Below are positions 1 through 10,406 of a stretch of 33,870 bases of DNA, piece after piece. The notes beneath the pieces were generated by a model, which had not been told where the DNA came from, ran no database searches, and saw nothing but the letters and a program-made list of their open reading frames with translations. How positions within the stretch are numbered: the first letter of the stretch is position 1; the number at the start of each line of letters is the position of its first letter. A program made the translations under genes and the position numbers. This DNA is from Lysinibacillus telephonicus (lineage in GTDB: Bacteria; Bacillota; Bacilli; Bacillales_A; Planococcaceae): positions 1-33,870 of the forward strand of contig NZ_RXNR01000042.1 of NCBI RefSeq assembly GCF_003966145.1, read 5' to 3'.

Positions 1-7
1 AATTCAT
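1..7 (-). CDS. 5' end of an unidentified gene leaving the window
   Basis: Only the first two codons (ATG AAT) and one further base lie in the window, reading leftward. The start is supported by a textbook Shine-Dalgarno AGGAGG (complement of 17-22) with 9-nt spacing. The leader at 25-62 contains nested inverted repeats (TGATG/CATCA around GTCAA/TTGAC). A structured leader next to a decayed gene would fit an insertion sequence, but no product can be assigned from two codons. Confidence 0.35.
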
Positions 8-78
8 AGACGGAGTCCTCCTGTGTGATGATGGGTCAATGGCTGTTGACACTCATGCATCATACTAGAGGGCTTTTT

Positions 79-324
79 TTATTTCAAGACCCTGAAAATC
101 CTTCTAACAGGAATGCTCCTTATTTCTTTTATCAAATTAAAAGTAGCAAAAGTGCTATGAATTTCTGATGTTCCTTCAACAAAACGTTCAACACCATACT
201 CTTTCTTTTAGCCATAACCACCTTTATAACCATAATTAAAAGCAGTCATTTTTTCGAACATCCCATTGTCTTGCTCCTCTTTGATAACGCTTTCTATTTA
301 CTCTTGTTTTGATGTCGTTATCAT
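79..324 (-). pseudogene. Decayed fragment resembling an acyl-CoA dehydrogenase C-terminus
   Basis: Read in one minus-strand frame from an ATG at 324 to a TAA at 79, about 80 codons are interrupted by in-frame TAA at 298-300 and 208-210. Around the second stop the frame reads GGYG-stop-KKEYGVERF and then VEGTSEIH. Acyl-CoA dehydrogenases carry GGYGxxKEYPVER, then about ten residues, then EGTSEIQR near their C-terminus, so this looks like a shortened, stop-riddled remnant. The match rests on short motifs only. The tail after EGTSEI (FATFNLIKEIRS) fits the family loosely. A relic of another protein cannot be excluded. Confidence 0.3.
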
Positions 325-530
325 GAATAATTATTCCAAGGGTAACTTATTAAAAAACTGTTATGTAAGATTTGAACATAGCCAATACTTACAAGAAAGA
401 TTGCAATATACCACTTAGCTGTTCCCTTTGATTATATGTTTTCTATGTCTTCTCAATGACACTAGAAATCTATGCAATCTATAGCTATTTAATTTTTATT
501 TTGATGGAGAAGAGTAAATTTAAAAAAACT
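325..530. other. AT-rich intergenic stretch, nothing recognised
   Basis: No coding frame, repeat or convincing promoter was recognised between the decayed fragment and the eno terminator. A 7-bp inverted pair GATTGCA/TGCAATC lies far apart here and is probably chance. Confidence 0.4.
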
Positions 531-572
531 AATAAAAAACTGCTGAGCCCTAAGAAGTAGGCCCAGCAGTTT
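531..572 (-). terminator. Terminator after eno
   Basis: On the minus strand a stem AAACTGCTG-G-GCC pairs with GGC-T-CAGCAGTTT (one G-U pair, 10-nt loop) and is followed by a T-rich run (complement of 531-539). It lies directly after the eno stop codon and closes the glycolytic operon. Confidence 0.85.
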
Positions 573-577
573 AAGTT

Positions 578-3411
<2,834 letters not shown>

Positions 3412-3441
3412 TGACTGCCGCCTCCAATTTATATCAATTTC

Positions 3442-3478
3442 GCCTCGGCTAAACCTAATACAGCATATTTGCCGAGGC
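3442..3478 (-). other. Intercistronic stem-loop between tpiA and gpmI
   Basis: GCCTCGGC (3442-3449) and GCCGAGGC (3471-3478) form a perfect 8-bp stem with a 21-nt loop. No U-run follows on either strand, so it is unlikely to be a terminator. An mRNA processing or stability element within the operon is the likelier role (inference). Confidence 0.45.
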
Positions 3479-3518
3479 TATTGCCTTATTCCCTAATTAA
3501 GAAGAATGTAAAAATATT

Positions 3519-4274
3519 TTAGCGAACACTATTTAATAGAGCTAAATATGAATCTACATTTAGGCTTGCTCCGCCTACAAGTGCACCATCAATATGTTCT
3601 TTTGATAATAGTTCTTCAATATTTTCTGGTTTTACACTGCCGCCGTATTGAATTCGAATACTTTCTGCAGTGTCTGAGCCATATAGCCCTCCAACTGTTT
3701 CGCGAATTTTACCACATACACTATTTGCATCGTCTGCTGTAGCTGTTTTACCTGTACCAATTGCCCATATTGGTTCATACGCAATGACCATATGCTTTAC
3801 TTCTTCGTCCGTAAAACCTTCTAGTGCTGCCTTTACTTGGCTTGAAACCTTTGCTTCTGTTTGACCTGCTTCACGTTCCTCAAGAGTTTCCCCACAGCAA
3901 ATGATAGGTACAATACCATGTGATAGTGCTGCTTTGACCTTTTTATTAATCGCTTCATCTGTTTCATTAAAATACTCGCGTCGTTCTGAGTGTCCTAATA
4001 TAACGTAATCCACATTAATTGCTGATAATTGTGCTGGGCTAATTTCCCCAGTAAACGCACCTTCGTTTTCAAAATGCATATTTTGTGCACCAATTGCTAG
4101 ATCAGTTTCAATGGCAATATCAACTAAAGTAGGCAAATAAAGTGCTGGGGCACAAATTACTGAATCTACCTTATCTTCTGACGGAATTTTCTCACGTACT
4201 GCTTCTGCAAATTCAACTGCCTCGTCAAATGTTTTATACATTTTCCAGTTTCCTGCAATGATTGGTTTACGCAT
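3519..4274 (-). CDS. tpiA: Triosephosphate isomerase
   Basis: Interconverts dihydroxyacetone phosphate and glyceraldehyde 3-phosphate in glycolysis. The 251-residue single TIM barrel shows all active-site elements: Asn9 and Lys11 in AGNWKM, His95 in GHSERR, Glu167 in [11 protein letters not shown], and the phosphate-binding YGGSV and GALVGGASL near the end. The ATG at 4274 has GGGAGG 7 nt upstream. It follows pgk by 16 bp and clearly shares its transcript. Confidence 0.97.
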   Translation of the reverse strand: MRKPIIAGNWKMYKTFDEAVEFAEAVREKIPSEDKVDSVICAPALYLPTLVDIAIETDLAIGAQNMHFENEGAFTGEISPAQLSAINVDYVILGHSERREYFNETDEAINKKVKAALSHGIVPIICCGETLEEREAGQTEAKVSSQVKAALEGFTDEEVKHMVIAYEPIWAIGTGKTATADDANSVCGKIRETVGGLYGSDTAESIRIQYGGSVKPENIEELLSKEHIDGALVGGASLNVDSYLALLNSVR

Positions 4275-4290
4275 GAAATTGCCTCCCTAT

Positions 4291-5475
4291 TTACTTATCG
4301 TTTAAAGCAACTATACCTGGAAGTTGTTTTCCTTCCATTAGTTCTAGTGAAGCTCCTCCACCAGTCGAAATATGATCCATTTCTTTTGCAACGTCAAATT
4401 TTTCTACAGCAGCAGCTGAGTCGCCTCCACCGATAATTGTATATCCTTCTGTTTGTGCCATCGCATTTGCAACAGTCTTTGTACCATTTTCGAATTTTTC
4501 CATTTCAAATACACCCATTGGACCATTCCAAATAATCAGTTTGGATTGTTTAATAACTTCTGAATATTTTTCAGCCGTTTTTGGACCGATATCTAGCCCC
4601 ATCCAGTCTTCAGGGATATTTTCAATATCAACAACTTTTGTTTCAGCATCTTTTGAAAATTCGTTTGCTACTACAGTATCAATTGGCATATGAAGCTGAA
4701 CGCCTTTTTCTTTTGCTTTTTCGATAAAGTCGCGAGCTAGCTCAATTTTATCTTCCTCTAATAAAGATTTTCCGATTGAATATCCTTGAGCTTTTATAAA
4801 TGTGAAGGATAAACCTCCACCAATAATTAAGTGGTCTACCTTATCAAGTAAGTTTTCAATAACACCAATTTTATCTTTAACTTTTGCACCACCGATAATT
4901 GCAGTAAATGGTCTTTCAGGATTTGATAAAGCTTTTCCTAAAACATCTAATTCTTTTTCCATTAATAACCCTGAAACTGCAGGGATATGCTTTGCAATCC
5001 CTTCCGTTGAAGCATGTGCACGGTGTGCTGCACCGAATGCATCATTGACGTATAAGTCTGCAAGTTGTGCAAAAGATTTAGCAAGCTGCTCATCATTTTT
5101 TTCTTCGCCTTTATGGAAACGAACATTTTCAAGTAGGATAATATCGCCATCTTGCATATTTTCAACAGCAGTCTCTACTGCTTCGCCAATTGATTCATCA
5201 AGTTTTGTTACATGTTGATTCATCAGCTCTTCCAAACGTTTTCCAACCTGTGTTAAACGAAATTCTTCTTTCACTTCGCCTTTTGGACGCCCAAGATGTG
5301 AGGCTAATATGACTTTCGCACCTCGATTTACTAAATCCTGTATTGTTGGAATTGCTGCACGAATTCGAGTATCATCCGTAATCTCTCCGTCCTCCATTGG
5401 AACGTTAAAATCTACACGTACAAATACTCGCTTTCCCTTAACATCTACGTCCTTCATCGTCTTTTTTATAAACAT
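4291..5475 (-). CDS. pgk: Phosphoglycerate kinase
   Basis: Makes ATP from 1,3-bisphosphoglycerate and ADP. With the start at 5475 the protein is 394 residues, the normal length. It carries the signature RVDFNVPM (20-27), [17 protein letters not shown]-type loops (here [10 protein letters not shown]), the GGAKVKDKI hinge region and the nucleotide-site [12 protein letters not shown] and STGGGASLE near the C-terminus. The frame stays open upstream to 5547, but GGAGGG lies 9 nt before the ATG at 5475 and the longer N-terminus has no family counterpart. It lies 307 bp after gap, beyond a terminator, so it probably has some independent transcription. Confidence 0.97.
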   Translation of the reverse strand: MFIKKTMKDVDVKGKRVFVRVDFNVPMEDGEITDDTRIRAAIPTIQDLVNRGAKVILASHLGRPKGEVKEEFRLTQVGKRLEELMNQHVTKLDESIGEAVETAVENMQDGDIILLENVRFHKGEEKNDEQLAKSFAQLADLYVNDAFGAAHRAHASTEGIAKHIPAVSGLLMEKELDVLGKALSNPERPFTAIIGGAKVKDKIGVIENLLDKVDHLIIGGGLSFTFIKAQGYSIGKSLLEEDKIELARDFIEKAKEKGVQLHMPIDTVVANEFSKDAETKVVDIENIPEDWMGLDIGPKTAEKYSEVIKQSKLIIWNGPMGVFEMEKFENGTKTVANAMAQTEGYTIIGGGDSAAAVEKFDVAKEMDHISTGGGASLELMEGKQLPGIVALNDK

Positions 5476-5631
5476 TGAAGAAAACCCTCCTTCAAATTTT
5501 AAATATGCCGATATTTTAATTGTTTCTAAGTGGAACTTTCTTTTCAAGAAAGAGTTTCCTTCAAATCCTAATAGAAATGCGGAATACTTTTAAGCCACTT
5601 ATGCAAAGCAAAATTTTAAATTTTCTTATCT

Positions 5632-5666
5632 TAAAAAAAGAAGCGATGGGTATGTACCACCGCTCC
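5632..5666 (-). terminator. Terminator between gap and pgk
   Basis: On the minus strand AGCGGTGG pairs with CCATCGCT (8 bp with one G-U) around a short loop and is followed by TCTTTTTTT. It follows gap and precedes pgk. In B. subtilis cggR-gapA is likewise partly separated from pgk onward. The rest of the 307-bp spacer is AT-rich, with no promoter I would assert. Confidence 0.75.
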
Positions 5667-5782
5667 CTTACCCTTCATCATTATAAATGGTAATAATTAT
5701 AAAGGCTATACTTTTTGTGCTTAACTAGATAAATATGTCACATATTTTTAAAAAGTATGTCACATTCAACAAATGGCTTTTA

Positions 5783-6787
5783 TTATTTTCCTTGTTGAGT
5801 AATATAGTATGCTAAATCTAATAATCGATTAGAGTAACCAATTTCATTATCATACCATGCTAATACTTTAATCATATTGTTATCTAAAACCATTGTTGAA
5901 AGACCATCAACAGTAGATGAATGTTTGTTTCCATTATAGTCAATTGAAACTAGAGGCAATTCATTATAGTCTAGAATGCCTTTTAATTCGCCATTAGCGG
6001 CTTCTTTTAAAACATTATTTACATCTTCAATAGTTACAGTTGTATTTAGCTCTGCTACAAGGTCAACGCATGATACGTTCGGTGTTGGAACACGCATTGA
6101 GAAACCATCTAGTTTTCCTTTTAGCTGCGGTAATACTTTTGCTACAGCAACAGCAGCACCAGTAGTTGTTGGAATCATAGAAACTGCTCCTGCACGTGCA
6201 CGTCTTGGATCGCTATGTGGGAAGTCCAAAATACGTTGGTCATTTGTGTAAGAGTGAATTGTTGTCATTAATCCACGTTTAATACCAAATTTTTCGTCTA
6301 ACACTTTTGCTACTGGTGATAAACAGTTTGTTGTACATGATGCATTTGAAATAACGTCCTGTGATGGGTCATATTGAGTATGGTTTACTCCCATTACGTA
6401 TGTTGGCATATCTCCTTTAGCTGGTGCTGAAAGAATTGCCTTTTTCGCTCCTGCCTGTACGTGCATCGATACTTCTTCTAGTGAACGGAAACGTCCAGTA
6501 GATTCAATTGCAACGTCGATATCCAGCTCTCCCCAAGGTAATTTTGAAGGATCTTTTTCTGACAATACTTGTACTCGTTTACCATCAACAATAAAAGCAT
6601 CGTCCTCTGAAAGCACTTCTCCATTATAAATGCCATGTACTGAATCAAATTTTAATAAGTGTGCTAGTTGATGAGCATCTGATAAGTCATTTACTGCAAC
6701 TACTTCAAATTCTGGGTTATTAATTGCCTCACGAAAAACTAATCTTCCAATTCGTCCAAAACCGTTAATTGCTATTCTAATTGTCAT
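5783..6787 (-). CDS. gapA: Glyceraldehyde-3-phosphate dehydrogenase, NAD-type glycolytic
   Basis: Oxidises glyceraldehyde 3-phosphate to 1,3-bisphosphoglycerate. The 334-residue product has the Rossmann motif NGFGRIGR (8-15), Asp34 in VNDL (as in NAD-preferring enzymes), the catalytic Cys151 in SNASCTTNC, His178 in TIHSYTNDQ, and the C-terminal WYDNEIGYSNR. The ATG at 6787 has GGAGG 8 nt upstream; an upstream in-frame TTG (6802) overlaps that Shine-Dalgarno and is rejected. Its position directly after cggR, together with the VNDL motif, argues for the glycolytic GapA rather than the gluconeogenic GapB. Confidence 0.96.
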   Translation of the reverse strand: MTIRIAINGFGRIGRLVFREAINNPEFEVVAVNDLSDAHQLAHLLKFDSVHGIYNGEVLSEDDAFIVDGKRVQVLSEKDPSKLPWGELDIDVAIESTGRFRSLEEVSMHVQAGAKKAILSAPAKGDMPTYVMGVNHTQYDPSQDVISNASCTTNCLSPVAKVLDEKFGIKRGLMTTIHSYTNDQRILDFPHSDPRRARAGAVSMIPTTTGAAVAVAKVLPQLKGKLDGFSMRVPTPNVSCVDLVAELNTTVTIEDVNNVLKEAANGELKGILDYNELPLVSIDYNGNKHSSTVDGLSTMVLDNNMIKVLAWYDNEIGYSNRLLDLAYYITQQGK

Positions 6788-6800
6788 TGTTTTTTCCTCC

Positions 6801-6820
6801 AAATAAATAATTATTTATTT
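6801..6820. other. 20-bp perfect AT palindrome upstream of the gap ribosome binding site
   Basis: Positions 6801-6820 read identically on both strands. It begins immediately upstream of the gap Shine-Dalgarno. In B. subtilis the cggR-gapA mRNA is cleaved between the two genes, giving a stable gapA message (known there). This palindrome could form a 5' stem on such a product (inference). Confidence 0.4.
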
Positions 6821-6868
6821 ATAAAATTTCTAAAGGCTCTAACACAGTTTTGCCTAGAGAAAAATTAA

Positions 6869-7906
6869 TTAACCATTCAAAATTGCATTTGCTGCCCCTT
6901 CATCAGTAATTAATGTAGTTTGACTTGCAGCATTTTTAAAATAAGCTTGGATAGCTTTGGCTTTAAAAGCTCCTCCAGCAACCGCAATTATTTTCGGGCT
7001 TTTTTTCACCTGATTAAGCTGGATGCCAATAGTGTTGATTCGGTATATAATTTGCCCCAACTCATCAAAATAATATCCAAAAGCTTCACCAACAGCATGT
7101 TTTTGTTCTAACAATTGAACTAGTTCTGAGGTTGCATTGCGTCGAACTGCCATCTCTTTTGCTGTGCCTATTCCGTGAATAACAATATCAATTTTTTCAT
7201 AAAGATCTAAAATTTCTTTAATAACAGGTTCTTTAATAATGGCTTCATACGCATTTTTACTTAAGTTTTCAGGTAAATACAGGGTGCGAAATGTTGCCTG
7301 GCACTTCGATGCAAATTCTGAAACCAGCGTATTTGCTTGGTATTTCATTTCATCACCAATACTGCCTCGTGCAGCAACAAAGGATAATGTATTTAAAGAC
7401 TTGCTTGGCGTTAAAAAATTAGATAATGAAGCTACACTGCTTCCACCAGTAATGGCAACGGTATTATCTTTTTTCGCAATAGCTGTTAAGTGAGCTACAG
7501 CTTCTTTTCCAAGAAGTTGTTTTATCCCTTCGTCTTCTTCCAGATTACCTGGTACGATAACAACCTTTTCTATTCCCAGAAGTTTTGCCAATGCTTTTTC
7601 CTTTTGAGCCAAGCCTGATAATTCCTGAAAAATTGGTTTTAACTGTTCAAGTATTGCAAACCCATTTTCAGTACAAACCATTCCTTTTGTTGTAATTTTT
7701 ATTAGCTTTTGATTTTTAAGCAAAGTTGTTTCGTTGCGAACAGATCGTTCAGTAATTTTTAAAGCATCTTGTATCGCCCTTCTTCCAGTTGGACCAGAAA
7801 CTGATATCGTTTGTAAAATTCGATACCTTAGTTGAAGTAAGGCCGGCAGTTCTGGTACAAGTTGTTGCACTGAATCACTTGCGAAATTTTTATCCAAAGA
7901 ATACAC
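6869..7906 (-). CDS. cggR: Central glycolytic genes regulator CggR (SorC/DeoR family)
   Basis: Repressor of the gapA operon whose DNA binding is relieved by fructose 1,6-bisphosphate (known for the B. subtilis protein). About 345 residues. An N-terminal helix-turn-helix region (GRRAIQDALKITERSVRNE) is followed by a sugar-phosphate-binding SorC domain with AITGGSSVASL, FVAARGSIGDE and VHGIGTAKEMAVRR. The C-terminus has IIAVAGGAFKAKAI and LITDEGAAN. The GTG at 7906 is used here. A TTG at 7897 is an alternative because AAGG lies 7 nt before it. It is the first gene of the cggR-gapA unit and lies directly behind a promoter with repeated TGGGGCA boxes. Confidence 0.93.
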   Translation of the reverse strand: MYSLDKNFASDSVQQLVPELPALLQLRYRILQTISVSGPTGRRAIQDALKITERSVRNETTLLKNQKLIKITTKGMVCTENGFAILEQLKPIFQELSGLAQKEKALAKLLGIEKVVIVPGNLEEDEGIKQLLGKEAVAHLTAIAKKDNTVAITGGSSVASLSNFLTPSKSLNTLSFVAARGSIGDEMKYQANTLVSEFASKCQATFRTLYLPENLSKNAYEAIIKEPVIKEILDLYEKIDIVIHGIGTAKEMAVRRNATSELVQLLEQKHAVGEAFGYYFDELGQIIYRINTIGIQLNQVKKSPKIIAVAGGAFKAKAIQAYFKNAASQTTLITDEGAANAILNG

Positions 7907-7931
7907 CTTCAGCTTTCACTTGGGTATTAAT

Positions 7932-7957
7932 TGCCCCACATTATAAAAAATGCCCCA
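7932..7957 (-). promoter_or_regulatory. Candidate CggR operator (two TGGGGCA boxes)
   Basis: Two direct copies of TGGGGCA (complements of 7932-7938 and 7951-7957) are spaced 19 bp start to start. One is in the promoter spacer and one just after the -10. The B. subtilis CggR site is also a direct repeat, with GGGAC cores. Position and repeat layout fit, but the sequence differs, so the assignment is inference. Confidence 0.45.
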
Positions 7958-7967
7958 ATTAAAGCAA
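7940..7967 (-). promoter_or_regulatory. Promoter of cggR-gapA
   Basis: Minus-strand -35 TTGCTT (complement of 7962-7967), 16-bp spacer, and a perfect -10 TATAAT (complement of 7940-7945), about 34 bp before the cggR start. Confidence 0.65.
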
Positions 7968-8065
7968 AAAAATAATTTATATATAAAGTATACATTTTTA
8001 AGTAAAATTCGACAATGATTTTAGCCTAAAGTTTACAAATTTTCGAATTAATAAAAATTAAACAC

Positions 8066-8134
8066 GTGATGAATTGTAATCCCTGCTAATGGAGTCTTGC
8101 TTACTTTCTTGATGAGGACTCACAAATTCATCAC
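8066..8134 (-). terminator. Large nested stem-loop, possible terminator of the small redox gene
   Basis: The outer arms GTGATGAATTGT (8066-8077) and 8122-8134 pair over 12 bp with one bulged base. Inside, GAGTC (8092-8096) pairs with GACTC (8117-8121). On the minus strand it follows the 8152-8382 gene and precedes a T-rich tract. It is much larger than an ordinary terminator, so another RNA role is possible. Confidence 0.4.
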
Positions 8135-8151
8135 TATAAATGTACGTAAAA

Positions 8152-8382
8152 TTACTGAAGTGCTTCCAACAAAGTAACATAATCCAAATTCCCATATTGG
8201 ATTACTTTTCCTTCCCTTTCAACTACGGGAATCATTAGCATATATTTTTCGTGTATTTGATCATCATCTTCTATATTAATAACTTCAATTTCAAATTCTA
8301 CATCTTCTTGAACAAGCTTTAATACTGATAGTCCTTCAACACATAACGGACAATCCGGTCTACTATAAAATTGTACTTTCAT
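8152..8382 (-). CDS. Glutaredoxin-like thioredoxin-fold protein (DUF836 type)
   Basis: A 76-residue cytosolic protein starting MKVQFYSRPDCPLC, with a CxxC active site at Cys11 and Cys14 and the conserved cis-proline region IPVVE. The fold and motif suggest a thiol-disulfide oxidoreductase; the substrate is unknown. The ATG at 8382 has GGAGG 8 nt upstream, and the five upstream codons of the open frame overlap this site. As I recall, a gene of this kind precedes cggR in several Bacillales. It is divergent from the coat gene at 8569. Confidence 0.8.
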   Translation of the reverse strand: MKVQFYSRPDCPLCVEGLSVLKLVQEDVEFEIEVINIEDDDQIHEKYMLMIPVVEREGKVIQYGNLDYVTLLEALQ

Positions 8383-8493
8383 TTCAAACTCCTCCAAATT
8401 AAAATGAAACTTAAATTCTTATTCGATTTTTCTTAAGTTTTTAACCTTCTATAAAAATAAAAGGTATTTTAAATTAGCATCGCAAAAAAGTGA

Positions 8494-8523
8494 TGAATAA
8501 TCAAATTTAAGTTACGCAAACTA
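8494..8523 (+). promoter_or_regulatory. Sigma-G-like forespore promoter
   Basis: TGAATA (8494-8499), a 17-bp spacer, then CAAACTA (8517-8523). The sigma-G/F consensus is about TGAATA with CATACTA, so one base differs. It lies 46 bp upstream of the CotF-family gene, which makes forespore expression plausible. Confidence 0.5.
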
Positions 8524-8568
8524 ATGCTGTACGTTTTTGTACATTAAAATCTAGGAGGAGTGTAATTA

Positions 8569-9183
8569 ATGGAAAATCAATTTGAATCTCAAGCTATGCA
8601 AGGTAATATGCCTCTTTCGACGAACCATGGTGCACATGAAATTTTAGATGTTCATGAAGTTCTTAGCGCATCGATCGGTGCAATGAATACATTTATTTTC
8701 TTACGTCCACATGTACAAGACCAAGAACTTCTTAATATTTTGGACAGACAATACGCATTTATGCTTGATGAGTATAACATCACTGCTGAATGTTTTAAAA
8801 CTGGACAAGATCCAAGCCACCCAACAGGTTCATACAAAATGCAAATGGGCAACGATACTAAATATGGTTTAACACCAGGTCAGCCTAAAAAACCAATGCA
8901 ATCAGCAAATGAAATTAACGACGCTATTATCTCTGGCTTCTTGTTAAGCTGCCACAAAATGGGTGCTACAGGTAAAACAACAGCTGCACTTGAGTCAACA
9001 AACCCTGTAGTAAGACGTGTATTACAAGATTCTATTCAAAACTGTATTGAAATGGCATACGAATTATCGCTATATCAAAACAAAAATGGATACTACCAAG
9101 TTCCACAGCTTTCACCTCAAGATATGCAAGCAATGTTAAATATGTACGGACAAGCTGACAAAGCAAAAGATATGCCTAACTAA
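8569..9183 (+). CDS. Spore coat protein, CotF family (YhcQ-like)
   Basis: A 204-residue protein with the CotF-family core: HEILDVHEVLSASIGAMNTFIFLRPHVQDQELLNILDRQ (about residues 23-60), a helical segment around ISGFLLSCHKMGATGKTTAALE, and NPVVRRVLQDSIQNCIEMAYELSLYQNKNGYYQVP near the end. CotF-domain proteins are spore-associated with no known catalytic activity. AGGAGG lies 10 nt before the ATG at 8569. It is transcribed alone, against its neighbours, from a sigma-G-like promoter. B. subtilis YhcQ, as I recall also a sigma-G gene, is of similar length, but orthology is inferred. A GC-rich repeat array starts 3 bp after its stop codon. Confidence 0.85.
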   Translation: MENQFESQAMQGNMPLSTNHGAHEILDVHEVLSASIGAMNTFIFLRPHVQDQELLNILDRQYAFMLDEYNITAECFKTGQDPSHPTGSYKMQMGNDTKYGLTPGQPKKPMQSANEINDAIISGFLLSCHKMGATGKTTAALESTNPVVRRVLQDSIQNCIEMAYELSLYQNKNGYYQVPQLSPQDMQAMLNMYGQADKAKDMPN

Positions 9184-9185
9184 TA

Positions 9186-9300
9186 AGAAAAGCGGAGGCG
9201 GCTAGTTCTGGCTCGACTTGCGCTGGAAGCTTCCGCCAAGCGTGCTTGCACGCGCAGAAGGAAGCTGAAGCGACACGAGAGCCAAGCCGCCGTAGCTGGA
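9186..9300. repeat. GC-rich structured repeat, copy A
   Basis: 115 bp beginning AGAAAAGCGGAGGCGGCT and ending AGCCGCCGTAGCTGGA. The sequence folds on itself: AGGCGGCT with AGCCGCC, GGCTCG with CGAGAGCC, AAGCTTCC with GGAAGCT, and a GCGTGC-tt-GCACGC apex. It is far richer in GC than its surroundings and has no credible gene. Copy C at 9483 is identical except for two single-base indels. Confidence 0.85.
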
Positions 9301-9305
9301 CAATA

Positions 9306-9478
9306 AGAAAAGCGGAGGCGCCCTGGTTAGCCCCGACATGCGCTGGCCGACAAAAGCGCCACATCGTGTGGCATTGTCGGCACTTGCACATCAGTGTGCG
9401 GCGGATGGCCCGAATCGAAAGCCCGCTTTCGACCGAGGGACCGAAGCGACCTCGAGGGGCTGGGCGCTGGAGCTAGAC
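9306..9478. repeat. GC-rich structured repeat, copy B (long form)
   Basis: Begins with the same AGAAAAGCGGAGGCG as copies A and C, but the interior matches the copy at 30781-31012. Shared parts are GCGCTGGCCGACAAAAG, a GCCACATCGTGTGGC hairpin inside GCCGACAA/TTGTCGGC arms, CACTTGCACATC, CTTTCGACCGAGGG and GGGCTGGGCGCTGGAGC. Terminal GGCGCCC/GGGCGC arms pair. The open frames here are by-products of the palindromes. Confidence 0.85.
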
Positions 9479-9482
9479 ATTC

Positions 9483-9602
9483 AGAAAAGCGGAGGCGGCT
9501 GTTCTGGCTCGACTTGCGCTGGAAGCCTTCCGCCAAGCGTGCTTGCACGCGCAGAAGGAAGCTGAAGCGACACGAGAGCCAAGCCGCCGTAGCTGGAGCT
9601 AG
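9483..9602. repeat. GC-rich structured repeat, copy C
   Basis: Near-identical direct repeat of copy A (one base lost near the start, one gained in GAAGCCTTCC), ending AGCTGGAGCTAGA. The last two bases overlap the start of a further truncated copy. Confidence 0.85.
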
Positions 9603-9618
9603 AAAAGCGGAAGCCTCT
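9601..9618. repeat. Truncated start of a fourth GC-rich repeat copy
   Basis: AGAAAAGCGGAAGCCTCT repeats the opening of copies A-C and then stops matching, running into T-rich sequence. It shows that the units join head to tail. Confidence 0.6.
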
Positions 9619-9636
9619 CTACTTTTTTAGTACATT

Positions 9637-9680
9637 AAAAAATCCATTTGATGGCTAGTCAAACCATCAAATGGATTTTA
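9637..9680 (-). terminator. Bidirectional terminator after the amino-acid ABC operon
   Basis: AAAATCCATTTGATGG (9639-9654) and its exact complement (9664-9679) form a perfect 16-bp stem with a 9-nt loop. It has a T-run on the minus strand and T-rich sequence on the plus strand. It lies just past the ATP-binding gene and would also stop transcripts coming from the repeat array. Confidence 0.85.
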
Positions 9681-9683
9681 CTT

Positions 9684-10406
9684 TTATAATACTTTTCCTA
9701 AAAATGCTTTTGTACGTTCATTTTTAGGATTACTGAATATTTCGGCCGGTTTTCCTTCTTCCACAATGTAACCGCCGTCCATGAATACAACTCGGTCCGC
9801 AACCTCTCGTGCAAAGCCCATTTCATGGGTTACAACTACCATTGTCATTCCTTCAAATGCCAGCTGTTTCATTACATCTAAAACTTCATTTACCATTTCA
9901 GGATCTAGGGCAGAGGTTGGTTCATCAAATAACATAACTTTTGGCTTCATAGCAAGGGCACGTGCGATGGCTACACGTTGTTGTTGACCACCTGATAATT
10001 GCTGCGGATAATTATGTGCTTTTTCGCGAAGCCCTACTTTATCAAGCAACTCCAGTGCCAACTTCTCTGCATCTGGCTTTGACATTTTTCGAATAAGCAT
10101 AGGCGCCATCGTAATATTATCAATCACCGTCATATGCGGGAAAAGATTAAATTGCTGAAATACCATCCCAACTTCTGTACGAATATCATTAATATTTGTT
10201 GACGAATCATTAACTTTGACTCCGTTAATATATACTGCACCATCTGTTATTTCTTCTAGTAAATTGATACATCTTAAAAATGTACTTTTACCTGACCCAG
10301 AAGGACCAATAACACAGACAACCTCTTTTTCATGAACTTCGTAGTCAATTCCTTTTAATACTTCAAGCTTATCAAAATATTTGTGTAAATTTTCTACTTT
10401 TATCAT
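9684..10406 (-). CDS. Polar amino-acid ABC transporter, ATP-binding protein (GlnQ type)
   Basis: ATPase subunit of an amino-acid importer. The 240 residues carry Walker [10 protein letters not shown] (34-42), the Q-loop [11 protein letters not shown], the ABC signature LSGGQQQR, Walker [12 protein letters not shown] and the switch histidine in VVTHEMGF. The YINGVKVND region and overall length are those of the GlnQ/HisP polar amino-acid group. Its ATG overlaps the permease stop (ATGA), implying translational coupling. Substrate cannot be deduced; glutamine, arginine or cystine are all possible. Confidence 0.93.
   Translation of the reverse strand: MIKVENLHKYFDKLEVLKGIDYEVHEKEVVCVIGPSGSGKSTFLRCINLLEEITDGAVYINGVKVNDSSTNINDIRTEVGMVFQQFNLFPHMTVIDNITMAPMLIRKMSKPDAEKLALELLDKVGLREKAHNYPQQLSGGQQQRVAIARALAMKPKVMLFDEPTSALDPEMVNEVLDVMKQLAFEGMTMVVVTHEMGFAREVADRVVFMDGGYIVEEGKPAEIFSNPKNERTKAFLGKVL

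Noticed and set aside
5476-5547. 24-codon extension of phosphoglycerate kinase
   Set aside because: It contains the real Shine-Dalgarno for the ATG at 5475 and is absent from family members.
9246-9630. Several overlapping open frames on both strands in the GC-rich array
   Set aside because: They arise from stop-poor palindromic repeats, mirror each other on both strands and lack ribosome binding sites.
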